64,000 bases of DNA from Paenibacillus sp. FSL R7-0273 (lineage in GTDB: Bacteria > Bacillota > Bacilli > Paenibacillales > Paenibacillaceae): contig NZ_CP009283.1 in the NCBI RefSeq assembly GCF_000758625.1, positions 1,189,501 to 1,253,500 of the forward strand, written 5' to 3'. Below the pieces are notes generated by a model that saw only the letters and a program-made list of their open reading frames with translations, was not told the origin of the DNA and did no database searches. Within the stretch, counting starts at the first letter, position 1. Each line of letters opens with the position of its first letter. A program made the translations under genes and the position numbers. Shown one piece after another: positions 33,689-42,226 of this stretch.

Positions 33689-34641
33689 AAAAAGACTATA
33701 TGCAGGAGTTTGCAAAAGCTGTTGATGACGGTGTGCATTTGAACAATGCTGCAGACTGGAGCGGAACGCAGGAATCACTTGAGCTGCTTGAGCTGGGCCG
33801 GGCATTGGCCGGACAGGATTACAGCAAGGCTCATAAGGCGGCAGTGCTTGCCAAAGTACAGAGCCGTACCCAACATAAACAGGAGGCACAACAAATGAAA
33901 ATAAAAACACAGTGGAAACGCCCGGCCATGGTAATGGCATCCCTGCTGGTGGCTGGTGCGCTGAGCGTCAGCCTCGTCAAGCCGTCATATGCCCAGGAGC
34001 TTCTCGGCAGAGTGCTGCAGAGCATCAATCTCGGCAACATTATTGTCCATGAGATGGATACGGCCGAGATGCCGGATTTTCCAAAGGAATTGGAGGGCAA
34101 GCTGTTCGATAAGGACGGTAACGTAATCACTGCTGATTCAAAAAAAGTTGATGAGATCTATAACGCTGCCGGAGAGCAGATCGTTAATTTTGAAGGGGAC
34201 CAGCTGATTACCAAAAGCGAACAGGAGCAGCGTGATAAGGAAGCGGCAGAGCGTATAGTGGCCGTGAAGAGCCGGGCGGAACTGGACCAATACGCGATGT
34301 TCAAGGTTAAGCTGCCGGAGTATCTGCCGGAGGGATTTGCATTTGACCGGGGGGAATTCTATAAGTCGGAGGATGGCGTTAACGGCAAGTATCTCGATCT
34401 GTTCTTTAGCAGTGAGCATAAGGGGCAGGATCTCAAAATGCATTTCCGTTATTCCGACAAGGAAACAGCCTACGAAATGTCTTTCGACGGTAAAGTGGAA
34501 CCGGTAAAGCTTAATGGTGTTGATGCCGTAATGATGGATGACCGGAATCTGGACTGGGAAGCCGACGGCGTGTTGTACAATATTGTATCTCATGGTCTGG
34601 ACCGGGCTGAGGTGCTGAAGATCGCCGAATCCCTCCGTTAA
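33685..34641 (+). CDS. anti-sigma factor with DUF4367-like external domain
   Basis: A 318-residue protein. The cytoplasmic part is about 1-75, with one membrane segment (PAMVMASLLVAGALSVSLVK). The C-terminal part resembles DUF4367 (FKVKLPEYLPEGFAFDRGEF, YLDLFFSS). The GTG start at 33685 overlaps the sigma stop as GTGA and has GGAG 5 nt upstream. It should hold the sigma factor at the membrane. A terminator follows. Confidence 0.85.
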   Translation: MKKDYMQEFAKAVDDGVHLNNAADWSGTQESLELLELGRALAGQDYSKAHKAAVLAKVQSRTQHKQEAQQMKIKTQWKRPAMVMASLLVAGALSVSLVKPSYAQELLGRVLQSINLGNIIVHEMDTAEMPDFPKELEGKLFDKDGNVITADSKKVDEIYNAAGEQIVNFEGDQLITKSEQEQRDKEAAERIVAVKSRAELDQYAMFKVKLPEYLPEGFAFDRGEFYKSEDGVNGKYLDLFFSSEHKGQDLKMHFRYSDKETAYEMSFDGKVEPVKLNGVDAVMMDDRNLDWEADGVLYNIVSHGLDRAEVLKIAESLR

Positions 34642-34678
34642 CCGAGTCTGTCAGGTATCGGCTGGAAATATAAGAGAG

Positions 34679-34703
34679 AAGCCCGCCCTGGTGCGGGCTT
34701 TTT
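34679..34703 (+). terminator. terminator of the third ECF operon
   Basis: AAGCCCGC-CCTGGT-GCGGGCTT followed by TTT; a short, strong hairpin. Confidence 0.88.
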
Positions 34704-34728
34704 CTGCTGCCTTGGGGCAGGCCAGATA

Positions 34729-35049
34729 TCAGGATTTAATATAGTGCAGGCAGCGCCGGAGGAAACGTCTGGTATATACAAAGGAAGCATACAGCAGCAG
34801 AGCCAGTAAGAGCCCTAACGGAAAACTGAGGATACGCGGCAGATCATGCCCGGGATAAAGGGTGAGCGAGACGCCCTTCCAGCCGAATAATCCTAGAAAA
34901 GCTGCTATTACGGATAGGATTGAACAGACTGCGCTGCCGGCTGTCCACACACCCAGAATTGGAAGTATAAACAGGCTGACAAAGATTTTGCCGGCAAGGG
35001 ATACAGCGTTTTTGCGGAAAAGAGTAGCGTTATTCATTCCGTTATTCAT
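34729..35049 (-). CDS. small membrane protein (hypothetical)
   Basis: A 106-residue protein with two predicted membrane segments (AGKIFVSLFILPILGVWTAG extended by SAVCSILSVIAAFLGLFG, and FPLGLLLALLLYASFVYTRR). The family is not recognised. Its ATG overlaps the stop codon of the bactofilin-like gene (ATGA), so it is the second gene of a two-gene operon. GGAGG lies 9 nt upstream. Confidence 0.72.
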   Translation of the reverse strand: MNNGMNNATLFRKNAVSLAGKIFVSLFILPILGVWTAGSAVCSILSVIAAFLGLFGWKGVSLTLYPGHDLPRILSFPLGLLLALLLYASFVYTRRFLRRCLHYIKS

Positions 35050-35705
35050 TCTGGTGTTCCTCCTGGACCGTTGAGTTTTATGATCTTCGTTACCGTGGAA
35101 GCTTTGTCGATATGCAGGCTTTCTGTATAACGCACCTCCTGAATGTGGCAGCCCGGTCCGATGCTGATCCTGCTGCCGCAGACCTTTTCAGCTGACGTAT
35201 GCTCAAGGTTAAGCGATACGCCTTCCAGCAGGCGGCAGTCTAATCTGTGAAAAGGTCTCCTGAGCAGAGGAAAAGCAAGCAAGGAGCCGCTCACGGTCAG
35301 GGAGCCCTGTGTTATCAGCTGATTTATTCTGCTGCGGGCGCTCAGGCGGATGATTACCGATTCGGCAACGGTCAGCCGGCCCAGCTGTACGGCTCCTTTT
35401 GCCAGAAAGGTTATTGCGGTAATGTCTTCCGCCGCCGACAGGTATCCGCTGGACCGGACGTGCGCTGCCTCCAGACTGTGTACCCTCAGGCTTCCGAAGC
35501 TGTCGACCTGTTCCGCCAGACAATGCCTGGCAATCCGGCATTCTCCCGAAACCTTAAGCCGGCCTGCAGTCACTGTACCTGACGCTTTGAACTGGCCAAA
35601 CACATCAACTGTGGACGCAGTCAAATCTTCACGCCGGGTATGGGCACCTCTTACCTTAAAAGGAGGCATATCTGCTGTCACCGGTTTGGCCGATGGACTA
35701 AGCAT
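35046..35705 (-). CDS. bactofilin-like polymer-forming protein
   Basis: A 219-residue protein made of short beta-strand repeats (VFGQFKASGTVTAGRLKVSG, VDSFGSLRVHSLEAAHVRSS), like the right-handed beta-helix of bactofilins and the YhbE/YhbF-type proteins of Bacillus. It is probably a cytoplasmic scaffold at the membrane with its partner membrane protein. The start has AAGGTG with 8-nt spacing. A palindrome just upstream is shared with the neighbouring MarR gene. Confidence 0.72.
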   Translation of the reverse strand: MLSPSAKPVTADMPPFKVRGAHTRREDLTASTVDVFGQFKASGTVTAGRLKVSGECRIARHCLAEQVDSFGSLRVHSLEAAHVRSSGYLSAAEDITAITFLAKGAVQLGRLTVAESVIIRLSARSRINQLITQGSLTVSGSLLAFPLLRRPFHRLDCRLLEGVSLNLEHTSAEKVCGSRISIGPGCHIQEVRYTESLHIDKASTVTKIIKLNGPGGTPE

Positions 35706-35731
35706 ATAGTGATCACCTTCATCTACATTTA

Positions 35732-35746
35732 TTTTAATAATTAAAA
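35732..35746. promoter_or_regulatory. palindromic operator before the bactofilin-like operon
   Basis: TTTTAATAATTAAAA is a perfect 7-1-7 palindrome followed by TATATA. A close copy lies in front of the MarR gene at 36287. Confidence 0.6.
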
Positions 35747-35796
35747 TATATATGTATTATAATATATAGTCAATGAAATAAATCCCGCTCCGGCAT

Positions 35797-35832
35797 ATAA
35801 AAAAACACCGCCTCATTAACAGAGGCAGTGCT
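35797..35832 (-). terminator. terminator of the MarR gene at 35842
   Basis: On the minus strand AGCACTGCCTC pairs with GAGGCGGTGTT, followed by TTTTTT. Confidence 0.8.
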
Positions 35833-35841
35833 GGACGGAGC

Positions 35842-36264
35842 TTATTGGCTGGTAATTTCATTCATCAGGCTGTTGATCTGGTGCAGAGTATCTGTAAACT
35901 TGTGCAGCTCGGCGGCCTCAAACCTGTCGAACAGCTGCAGAATCCGCCGGGTGCCTTCACCGGTAATTTCGATGTTGACCACCCTGCGGTCCTCATTCGT
36001 GCGGACCCGCTGAATCAGGCCAGCCTCTTCCAGCTTGTCACACATGGAGGAGGCTGCACCCGGTGTGACAACAAATCTTTCGGCGATTTCCGTTATTTTC
36101 AGGCTGCCGGCCAGCTGTAGCTGAAACAGGAGCATGAGCTGATTCTGGCTCAGCGTTTCTTTCTGAGTGATGCGTTCAATGAATACCTGTGATTTCTGCT
36201 GAACGGCAGCCATTGTATCCATAAGGCCAAGGATAGCCTGTGATTTTTGTTGATCCGTGCTCAT
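35842..36264 (-). CDS. MarR-family transcriptional regulator
   Basis: A 140-residue winged-helix protein: LMLLFQLQLAGSLKITEIAE, TPGAASSMCDKLEEAGLIQR and the wing RTNEDRRVVNIEITGEG. It is transcribed toward the bactofilin-like operon but has its own terminator. TTTTARTWATTAAAATATATA-like sites lie before both transcription units, so it probably represses itself and the operon. Confidence 0.87.
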   Translation of the reverse strand: MSTDQQKSQAILGLMDTMAAVQQKSQVFIERITQKETLSQNQLMLLFQLQLAGSLKITEIAERFVVTPGAASSMCDKLEEAGLIQRVRTNEDRRVVNIEITGEGTRRILQLFDRFEAAELHKFTDTLHQINSLMNEITSQ

Positions 36265-36280
36265 CGGCAGACACGCTCCA

Positions 36281-36301
36281 TAACTATTTTAGTTATTAAA
36301 A
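36281..36301. promoter_or_regulatory. palindromic operator before the MarR gene
   Basis: TAACTA-TTT-TAGTTA (36281-36295) is a perfect palindrome overlapping TTTTAGTTATTAAAA (36287-36301). The latter matches the site at 35732-35746, followed in both cases by TATATA. Confidence 0.6.
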
Positions 36302-36415
36302 TATATAGAGATTATAACTTTATTGCCCGGAAGCAGCAAGAAATGTCCTGCGGTGAGAAGGATATCTTATTTATAATTGGTTTAACCGTTGCAATAAGAG
36401 AGGAAGTGGAGCCTA

Positions 36416-37270
36416 TTGAACTATATAGAATGTCTGCAGAAAACAATTGATTATATTGAGGAGAGGCTTAAGGAGCCGCTTTCTATTGAAGAATGCGCTC
36501 AATATGCCGGATTCTCTAAGTTTCATTTTCACCGGCTGTTTGGCATTCATCTCGATGTCACTCTGATGGAGTATGTCCGCAGAAGGCGGCTGGGGTATGC
36601 GATGCTGGAGGTTATGCAGGGAAAAAGAATACTGGATATTGCACTCGATTACGGCTACGGCTCAGAGCGGGCGTTCAGCAGAGCCTTTCTGCAGGAGTTT
36701 GGCCAATTGCCCAGCAGCTGCAGGAATGCAGGCTATATTTTGCCGCCAAAGCCGGTATTGAGTGAGCAGGTTAATCCATTACGCGGAGGTGTAACAATGG
36801 ATTATTTAAGTGAGGTATCTATTGGCAGCCTGGAGTCTATGGATGTTGTGAGCGGAATAAAAATCAGCGGAAATCCAGAGGAGGAAGTCATTGCAATGGT
36901 CACGGAGTGGGCCCGTCAAAACGGGGTGGCCGGAGCAAGACAATTCGGGTTCGATGTGCCTGTTACGGACGGAGAGCAGGAAAAGGGGCTGCGCGGCTAT
37001 GAATACTGGATAGCGGTCGATCAGCAGCCCAGTTCACTGAACTCCAAGCTAAGTTATAAGCATGTGGAAGGCTGTAAATATGCTGTGCTGCGGATTACCG
37101 ATCCGTTCGCTGATCCATTTGAGCGGATTCCGCTGGGCTGGAAGAAGCTGGCGGCCTGGGTAAACAGCAAGGGGTACCAGACTTCTTGTATCCAAGAGCG
37201 TTTTTGGCTTGAAGAAAAGCTTGAGCACGGCAATTCAGTCTCATTGGATCTCTACTTTCCAATCGAATAG
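36416..37270 (+). CDS. AraC-family regulator with GyrI-like effector domain
   Basis: A 284-residue protein. An N-terminal AraC double helix-turn-helix (about 1-105) has LSIEECAQYAGFSKFHFHRL and ILDIALDYGYGSERAFSRAF. A GyrI-like small-molecule-binding domain (about 125-284) follows. This is the layout of Rob/BmrR-type sensors. The start is TTG at 36416 after AGAGGAAGTGGAG. The next gene is convergent, so the target is not evident from context. Confidence 0.87.
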   Translation: MNYIECLQKTIDYIEERLKEPLSIEECAQYAGFSKFHFHRLFGIHLDVTLMEYVRRRRLGYAMLEVMQGKRILDIALDYGYGSERAFSRAFLQEFGQLPSSCRNAGYILPPKPVLSEQVNPLRGGVTMDYLSEVSIGSLESMDVVSGIKISGNPEEEVIAMVTEWARQNGVAGARQFGFDVPVTDGEQEKGLRGYEYWIAVDQQPSSLNSKLSYKHVEGCKYAVLRITDPFADPFERIPLGWKKLAAWVNSKGYQTSCIQERFWLEEKLEHGNSVSLDLYFPIE

Positions 37271-37276
37271 CAGCTA

Positions 37277-38251
37277 TCAGCGCAGCCCGACGTCGTGGAA
37301 GCGGTTGGCAATCGGCTCATGCAGCAGCGTCCGGATCGACCGGATAGCTGCTGTTTCCGCTGCCCGGGCAGCGTGAAATAAGTCTATGAAGGAGCTGTCG
37401 GGTTCAGACAGAGCGCCGGATGTGCTGTTCATCTCCGTAGAGTCCAGCATTTTTCCATATAAAATAGCCAATTTGTCATAGTGCCCGGCGACCTCTTGTG
37501 AAGCAGGCCAGTAGCCTGCAGCAAACCGTGTATATTGTGCGGCATCACGTTTGGCTGCGGCGTACACAGAGATGGTTTCTTAGGCACCTGCAGCAGCATA
37601 ATTGCCGGAATGCAGCGCGTTAAGGATAGCGTCGTAAGCGGCAAGCCCACAGGCATAGTCTGCTTCGGGAAGCATAATATCGGGCGATTCTGCTCTGAAT
37701 ACTGCCTGCATGTAGGATTCCTTGATGATCTGCAGCACATCGGTTTCAAGGAGATTTTCATAGACCTGATAATAACAATAGGGCGATTGATTCAGGCCCA
37801 GTTCGGCAAAAGACAGCTCCTGTGCCCCGGCCGACCGGCCGTCCAGGTAGTAGAACAGCTGCTTTGTTTCGTGGTAACCGTTCACAATAACAAATCCGTC
37901 CTTCCACAGGACGGCGGCGGTGCCGCGGTCGATGGAGCTTTTGATGTCCCGGACAGCCTGACGCTGATAGAGGGGGAAGGTCGGTGTGAAATGGAATCCG
38001 CCCCACTGTGAAGCAGTAACACCGATCAGGTCGCAGGCCACCAGATGCTCTGCCATCCAGTTGTAGGCGGTAGCTGAATCGGCATGAAGCTGCCGGTGGA
38101 CAGAGAAGCGGAAGCACGCCCCGGTCATTCCGGCGAGCATCGGCTTGGGCAGGTTAAACCAGCCCTTGGCGGCAAGAACACCGTATAAAGCATCTGTAAA
38201 AGAAAGGGACTCCGCTCTGAACTGAACGGAGGGAAGCGTAATCGTGCTCAT
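37277..38251 (-). pseudogene. BtrH-N-like protein gene interrupted by an in-frame TAA
   Basis: The frame reads from ATG at 38251 to a TAA at 37582-37580 (223 residues). It then continues in the same frame for another 100 codons to 37277. The two parts together would give 324 residues, close to the 330 of the neighbouring paralogue, and their C-terminal halves align (NALHSGNYAAAGA against NALEQDDYDAGGA). The N-terminal part resembles the BtrH N-terminal, papain-like fold (LPKPMLAGMTGACFRFSVHR, DGFVIVNGYHETKQLFYYLD). It is the third gene of a WYL-led operon. The cause may be a nonsense mutation, a sequencing error or readthrough. Confidence 0.8.
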
Positions 38252-38284
38252 AGATCATCCTGCTTTCTGGAGGGGAGTTGTTAG

Positions 38285-39277
38285 CTACCTGGCGGTATGG
38301 GCGCCCCACCGGGGAACAAGCGACCGTTTGCGGTCAGGATAGCGTGCGGAGATCAGGCGGACGAGCACCATGGCCCTCTCTTCGAGAGCTTCAGCCTGCC
38401 TGAATACATTGCATAAAGAAGCCTTCAGGCCTTCCGGCAGCTTCTGTCCTTTAGAAAGAGCAGGCAGTACAGCGGTTATCTCCGGACCAGTGATCAGTGT
38501 CAGCTCCCGGTAGAGACGGAAAACCTCGTCAAGGCCTTGAATCCGCCACTGGACCTCCTGCAGATAATCCCTGATTTCTGTGCGTGAATAAAGGTAGGAC
38601 GCTAATAGATAGCCTGCTCCACCGGCATCGTAATCGTCTTGCTCCAGTGCGTTCATTACATATTGATAGGCCAGCCGGCCGGAGGCAATCTCCTGGCCGG
38701 GAAGTGTTTTGTATGGAGTTTCCCAGTCATACAGTGCCAGCCGCAGCGATTCCATTACAGCATCTGTCAGCGGAATGCTCACCTGATCTCCAAAAATCCG
38801 GCAATACCAGAAGGAGGTGAAGTTGATCCCGAAATTGTCGTATAGCAGGACTTGCGTGCCGGCAGAGGTGCCGTCCTGCAGATAGAATATTTCAGCTTCA
38901 TCGTCATAGCCGTGAATAACGCCGAACTCTGGTATCCAATATACGGCACCGATGCCGGAATCAATGCTTTGCCTGACCCAGTTGACGGCATCCTGCTGAT
39001 AGCTCCCGAAGGAGCTGTGCCTTGTGCGTCCGGCATCATAGACGGTATAAAGCCCCAGGTTATCGATGCCAGGGCTATGCTCGGTTCCCCATTGTCCATA
39101 GGCGGTGACGGAGTGGGAGAACAGCCTGCGGTGGGCAGCGAACTTGAAAGCCATGCCGCTGAGTCCGGACAGCATAAACTTGGGCCCGTCAAAGCGGCCG
39201 GCTGCGGTCAGAATAGCGTAGGCTGCATCTGTAAAGGATTTCGACTCCCGGTGCATCTGAATATGATCCAGCATCAT
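38285..39277 (-). CDS. BtrH-N-like protein
   Basis: A 330-residue soluble protein. The N-terminal two thirds resemble the BtrH N-terminal domain (FDGPKFMLSGLSGMAFKFAA, IPEFGVIHGYDDEAEIFYLQ). The C-terminal third is helical. The position that is Cys in the paralogue (TGACF) is Ala here (SGMAF), so any Cys-based chemistry may be lost. BtrH is an acyltransferase of butirosin synthesis; a role in secondary metabolism is only an analogy. The start at 39277 overlaps the stop of the WYL gene as ATGA, with GGAGG 10 nt upstream. Confidence 0.72.
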   Translation of the reverse strand: MMLDHIQMHRESKSFTDAAYAILTAAGRFDGPKFMLSGLSGMAFKFAAHRRLFSHSVTAYGQWGTEHSPGIDNLGLYTVYDAGRTRHSSFGSYQQDAVNWVRQSIDSGIGAVYWIPEFGVIHGYDDEAEIFYLQDGTSAGTQVLLYDNFGINFTSFWYCRIFGDQVSIPLTDAVMESLRLALYDWETPYKTLPGQEIASGRLAYQYVMNALEQDDYDAGGAGYLLASYLYSRTEIRDYLQEVQWRIQGLDEVFRLYRELTLITGPEITAVLPALSKGQKLPEGLKASLCNVFRQAEALEERAMVLVRLISARYPDRKRSLVPRWGAHTAR

Positions 39278-40182
39278 GATTGTTGTTCCTCCGGGTTCAG
39301 TAAATGGAGTACGGTCCGGCATCTGGCGGCAACCTTATCCTGCAGCCATTTGGGGCCGGTAAGCTCCAGCCAGTCTGTCATCAGCAGGTGACGGATAAAC
39401 AGCTCTGTGTCCAGAAAATCCACCTCGTAGAGATCTCCGCTGTGAAGCCGCGCCGGGAAGCCGTACCAGTGCCCGTCCGGCGGGTCAGCTGTCAGCCGGA
39501 GCCGGGCAGTGAACGGCTTCAGCCTGCGTCCGGTCTCCGGCCGGGAGCCCGGGTCAGGCCCGTCTGCAAAATGCTGCCCGGTCAGCTGCAGCTGAAGAAT
39601 CGAGGACAGCAGATAGTATCTGGGCTGTCCCGCCTGCTGGTCCGCCGGTCTGGCGATAAGATGGTCGGCATCGTAGTGATTCTCAAGCCTGAGCGGACAG
39701 AGCTCAAGCTCGCCGTCTGTACCATCGTAGATCAGCTTCACGGTGATCCGGCTCCGGATGGCATGATCCAGCAGCTCGAACATCTGCAGGCTGCGGGGAT
39801 TCACTGCAAAAAGTGGCAGCCGTGCCTCTGGCTCCAGCTCCTGCTGTCCGGTCAGGCGGCCCAGCAGATGGCCGATCCGCCGTATCTCCGGCCCGTTCTC
39901 GTAATTATACTGGCTGTAGCGGTATGCCAGATATTTAAGGATTTGCTTCTCCTGATCAGTCATATACAGATAAGGCAGCATAAAGCTGTCATCCTCATAG
40001 CAATAGCCGCGTTCCCTGGCTATATACTGCAGCGGTGCACACAAGGAGGAAGCCATATATTCAATATCCCGCTGAGCCTGGCGCTTGGAGATTTCAAATT
40101 GCTCTGCGAGCGATCTGCTGTTCGGATAGCGGCCGGTTCTCACCTGCTGGTCAAACCATTGGATGCGGTGCGTATGGCTCAA
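39274..40182 (-). CDS. HTH-WYL (YafY-type) transcriptional regulator
   Basis: A 302-residue protein. The N-terminal helix-turn-helix is SRSLAEQFEISKRQAQRDIE. A WYL-type domain at about 140-215 has VKLIYDGTDGELELCPLRLE and RYYLLSSILQ, and a C-terminal WCX-like region ends the protein. It is first in an operon with the two BtrH-like genes and may regulate them. The start is TTG at 40182, 8 nt after GGAG. Confidence 0.85.
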   Translation of the reverse strand: MSHTHRIQWFDQQVRTGRYPNSRSLAEQFEISKRQAQRDIEYMASSLCAPLQYIARERGYCYEDDSFMLPYLYMTDQEKQILKYLAYRYSQYNYENGPEIRRIGHLLGRLTGQQELEPEARLPLFAVNPRSLQMFELLDHAIRSRITVKLIYDGTDGELELCPLRLENHYDADHLIARPADQQAGQPRYYLLSSILQLQLTGQHFADGPDPGSRPETGRRLKPFTARLRLTADPPDGHWYGFPARLHSGDLYEVDFLDTELFIRHLLMTDWLELTGPKWLQDKVAARCRTVLHLLNPEEQQS

Positions 40183-40349
40183 GGAAAAGTCTCCTTTTTA
40201 TAGTAAATATATAGTTGATAAAAGATAATGTCGCAGTTTCGTATATGCTTCAGTATAGGCAGCCTCCGGTTATGTGACAATCCGGACATGAGATAAGGCT
40301 GGCTGCCCCTGGCTTGTGTCAGGAAACAGCCGGCCGTTACGCAGCAGCT

Positions 40350-40532
40350 TCAGATAGCGTCCACTTTAATCTGCGGCGCTTTGCTGCACCGTTTGCATAC
40401 CTTGACTCCAGTACCGTCGCTTTTGACTTTCGGATAGAGCAGCTTGATGCGGGTGCTTGTACAGATCGGGCATGTCCCGCGGCCCCGTGTGGGAAGGGAC
40501 CAGAGTACACGTCCGCGTTTTGTTTTGGGCAT
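40350..40532 (-). CDS. small zinc-ribbon-like protein
   Basis: A 60-residue basic protein with two Cys pairs, CPIC near residue 21 and CKRC near residue 46, spaced as in a zinc ribbon. It may bind nucleic acid or a protein. GAGG lies upstream at a long spacing (11 nt). The perfect palindrome at 40593-40609 lies in its promoter region. Confidence 0.65.
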   Translation of the reverse strand: MPKTKRGRVLWSLPTRGRGTCPICTSTRIKLLYPKVKSDGTGVKVCKRCSKAPQIKVDAI

Positions 40533-40592
40533 AGGTCTGTATACCTCATTTCGGTAGATTAATCGTTACATCCGGAGTATATAACAGGTGGT

Positions 40593-40609
40593 ACGACATA
40601 AAATGTCGT
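40593..40609. promoter_or_regulatory. perfect palindrome upstream of the zinc-ribbon gene
   Basis: ACGACAT-AAA-ATGTCGT has 7-bp arms and a 3-bp centre. It lies 61 bp before the start of the minus-strand gene and 180 bp before the plus-strand gene. The binding protein is unknown. Confidence 0.5.
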
Positions 40610-40713
40610 CTCAGTTAAGGGGGAGAAAAAGATAAAAGATATTTGCTGCAGGCCAATATCGTGGAAACGTAGAAGAAACCTTGTAAAAAATCTGAATTCT
40701 TTGCATGCATATG

Positions 40714-40745
40714 TAACATAGAGATTTTTTGTTCTATGTTATAAT
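40714..40745 (+). promoter_or_regulatory. inverted repeat overlapping the -10 element of the beta-propeller gene
   Basis: TAACATAG (40714-40721) and CTATGTTA (40734-40741) are an exact inverted repeat with a 12-bp gap. The right arm overlaps TATAAT (40740-40745). A protein bound there would cover the promoter. It could instead be the stem of an RNA leader, but it lies mostly upstream of the likely start of transcription. Confidence 0.55.
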
Positions 40746-40788
40746 GGGAAAAAATTCTATTGCAGGAAGGAGAAGTTTTGAATAACAA

Positions 40789-42000
40789 ATGAAAAAAATA
40801 TTAAGTCTTTTAATTGTGCTGATGGTAGTCGTTGTTCCGCTCAGCTATATTCCTGCCGCTGCTGCGGAGGCAGTAAATCCGGCTGACGGGACAGAGCGGC
40901 AGCTGGAGCGGCAAACCCCGATTAACTTCCCTGTTGCTACTTATGGCTATAAGTACTTGGGAACGGCCAACGGACTTTTGTACTTTAAGGAGCCGCTACT
41001 CAGCAAGAATCCGCGTAATGCGAAGGGGCAAATGCTTCAGGAGTATGTCGTTACAATCAACTCCAAGACGAATAAGGTGGAGTGGGAGCTTCCGATTTAT
41101 GGTGGCTTCAAGTTCGGTGATCGTGCTTTTTTTGACAAGGCAGGTAATTTATATAGTCTGGTTGGCGCGGGGCTGAAGCAATTCTCTGATGAAACCTTTC
41201 TTTATTGCATTAGTCCCAAGGGCACATTGAAATGGGAAGTAATCTTTCCCCGATCGCTTGAGATTGACGGTCTGATCAACAATCAATTATTTGTGCATGA
41301 CAACTCCTCGGTCTACGCAGTGAATCTGAACGGTACCGTAGCCTGGAGTAAAAGCTTCGAACGGCCAAAAATGCAGCCTTCCCATTTTCTTAGCGGGGTT
41401 GCCTTGAATGAAATATTGACGCTCAAATATAACTCGCAGCATATAGAATCCTCTTTTGATGTTCTGGACTGGAATCTCAAGAAGAAACTAAGCTATCCGC
41501 TAAGCGCGAGCAGTAGAGTAGAGCAAGCACTCAAGCTGAACAATGATACCTATATTCTCAAAATAAAGAAATCAAAGAGTACCACGCTGCTGGTCGCTAT
41601 AGGTACGGACGGCAAAGCGAAATGGACAAAGGGTATTGATCCGACAACTAACATACTCTATATCGTGGACGGCAAGCTTTTATACGCCAATAATAAAGGC
41701 TTCTATGTACTAAATGGCAGCGGTGAGCAGCTGAATCATACCCCGCTGTCTCCTATAGGAGTTACTGGGATTTTCTACAGGTTACGGCTGGACGATAAAT
41801 ATATCTCTATTACAGTCGATGGCAGAATTGAGACCCAAACAGCACTGACCGTGCTGGACCGGAAAAGCTACAAAACGCTATATTCGTTACCCTACCCGCT
41901 CAAGGTTGGAGAAGAGTCTAAGATCTATTTTGATGATATATTATTCACCCAGAACAGCTTTTACACCGTCTATGATGATCAGCTTATCCCGATTAAATGA
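40789..42000 (+). CDS. secreted beta-propeller (PQQ-like) repeat protein
   Basis: A 403-residue protein. The signal peptide ends at AAAAEA. The body contains repeated strand sets typical of PQQ-type propellers (VYAVNLNGTVAWSKSF, FLYCISPKGTLKWEVIF, VAIGTDGKAKWTKGID). No catalytic motif is seen. AAGGAG lies 16 nt before the ATG, too far for direct use, but 5 nt before TTG AAT AAC AAA TGA (40778-40792), a four-codon frame whose stop overlaps the ATG. Coupled translation is likely. Confidence 0.8.
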   Translation: MKKILSLLIVLMVVVVPLSYIPAAAAEAVNPADGTERQLERQTPINFPVATYGYKYLGTANGLLYFKEPLLSKNPRNAKGQMLQEYVVTINSKTNKVEWELPIYGGFKFGDRAFFDKAGNLYSLVGAGLKQFSDETFLYCISPKGTLKWEVIFPRSLEIDGLINNQLFVHDNSSVYAVNLNGTVAWSKSFERPKMQPSHFLSGVALNEILTLKYNSQHIESSFDVLDWNLKKKLSYPLSASSRVEQALKLNNDTYILKIKKSKSTTLLVAIGTDGKAKWTKGIDPTTNILYIVDGKLLYANNKGFYVLNGSGEQLNHTPLSPIGVTGIFYRLRLDDKYISITVDGRIETQTALTVLDRKSYKTLYSLPYPLKVGEESKIYFDDILFTQNSFYTVYDDQLIPIK

Positions 42001-42072
42001 TAATAGAAGGTAAAGTTTACACGACCTATAGTTTTGCTTACCAGCTCATTCCGCTAAACTAGAATCAGACCC

Positions 42073-42100
42073 AAAAGCCCGTGTACCTGCACGGGCTTTT
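42073..42100 (+). terminator. terminator of the beta-propeller gene
   Basis: AAAAGCCCGTG-TACCTG-CACGGGCTTTT, a perfect stem with a T tract. Confidence 0.88.
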
Positions 42101-42153
42101 GTGCGCGGCCGGCGGCCGTCCACGATTATCCTTCCGGCTTGTCATGCCCGTCT

Positions 42154-42182
42154 GCATATTGCGGCCAAGTCCCTCATAGACA
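42154..42182 (+). promoter_or_regulatory. candidate sigma-E-type promoter of ydcC
   Basis: GCATATT, a 14-bp spacer and CATAGACA resemble the mother-cell sigma-E pattern. The Bacillus orthologue ydcC is sporulation-linked, which supports it. The -10 match is partial. Confidence 0.35.
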
Positions 42183-42226
42183 TGTACTAATCAATGCTTT
42201 TCAAAACAGGTTAAGGGGATGATGTC

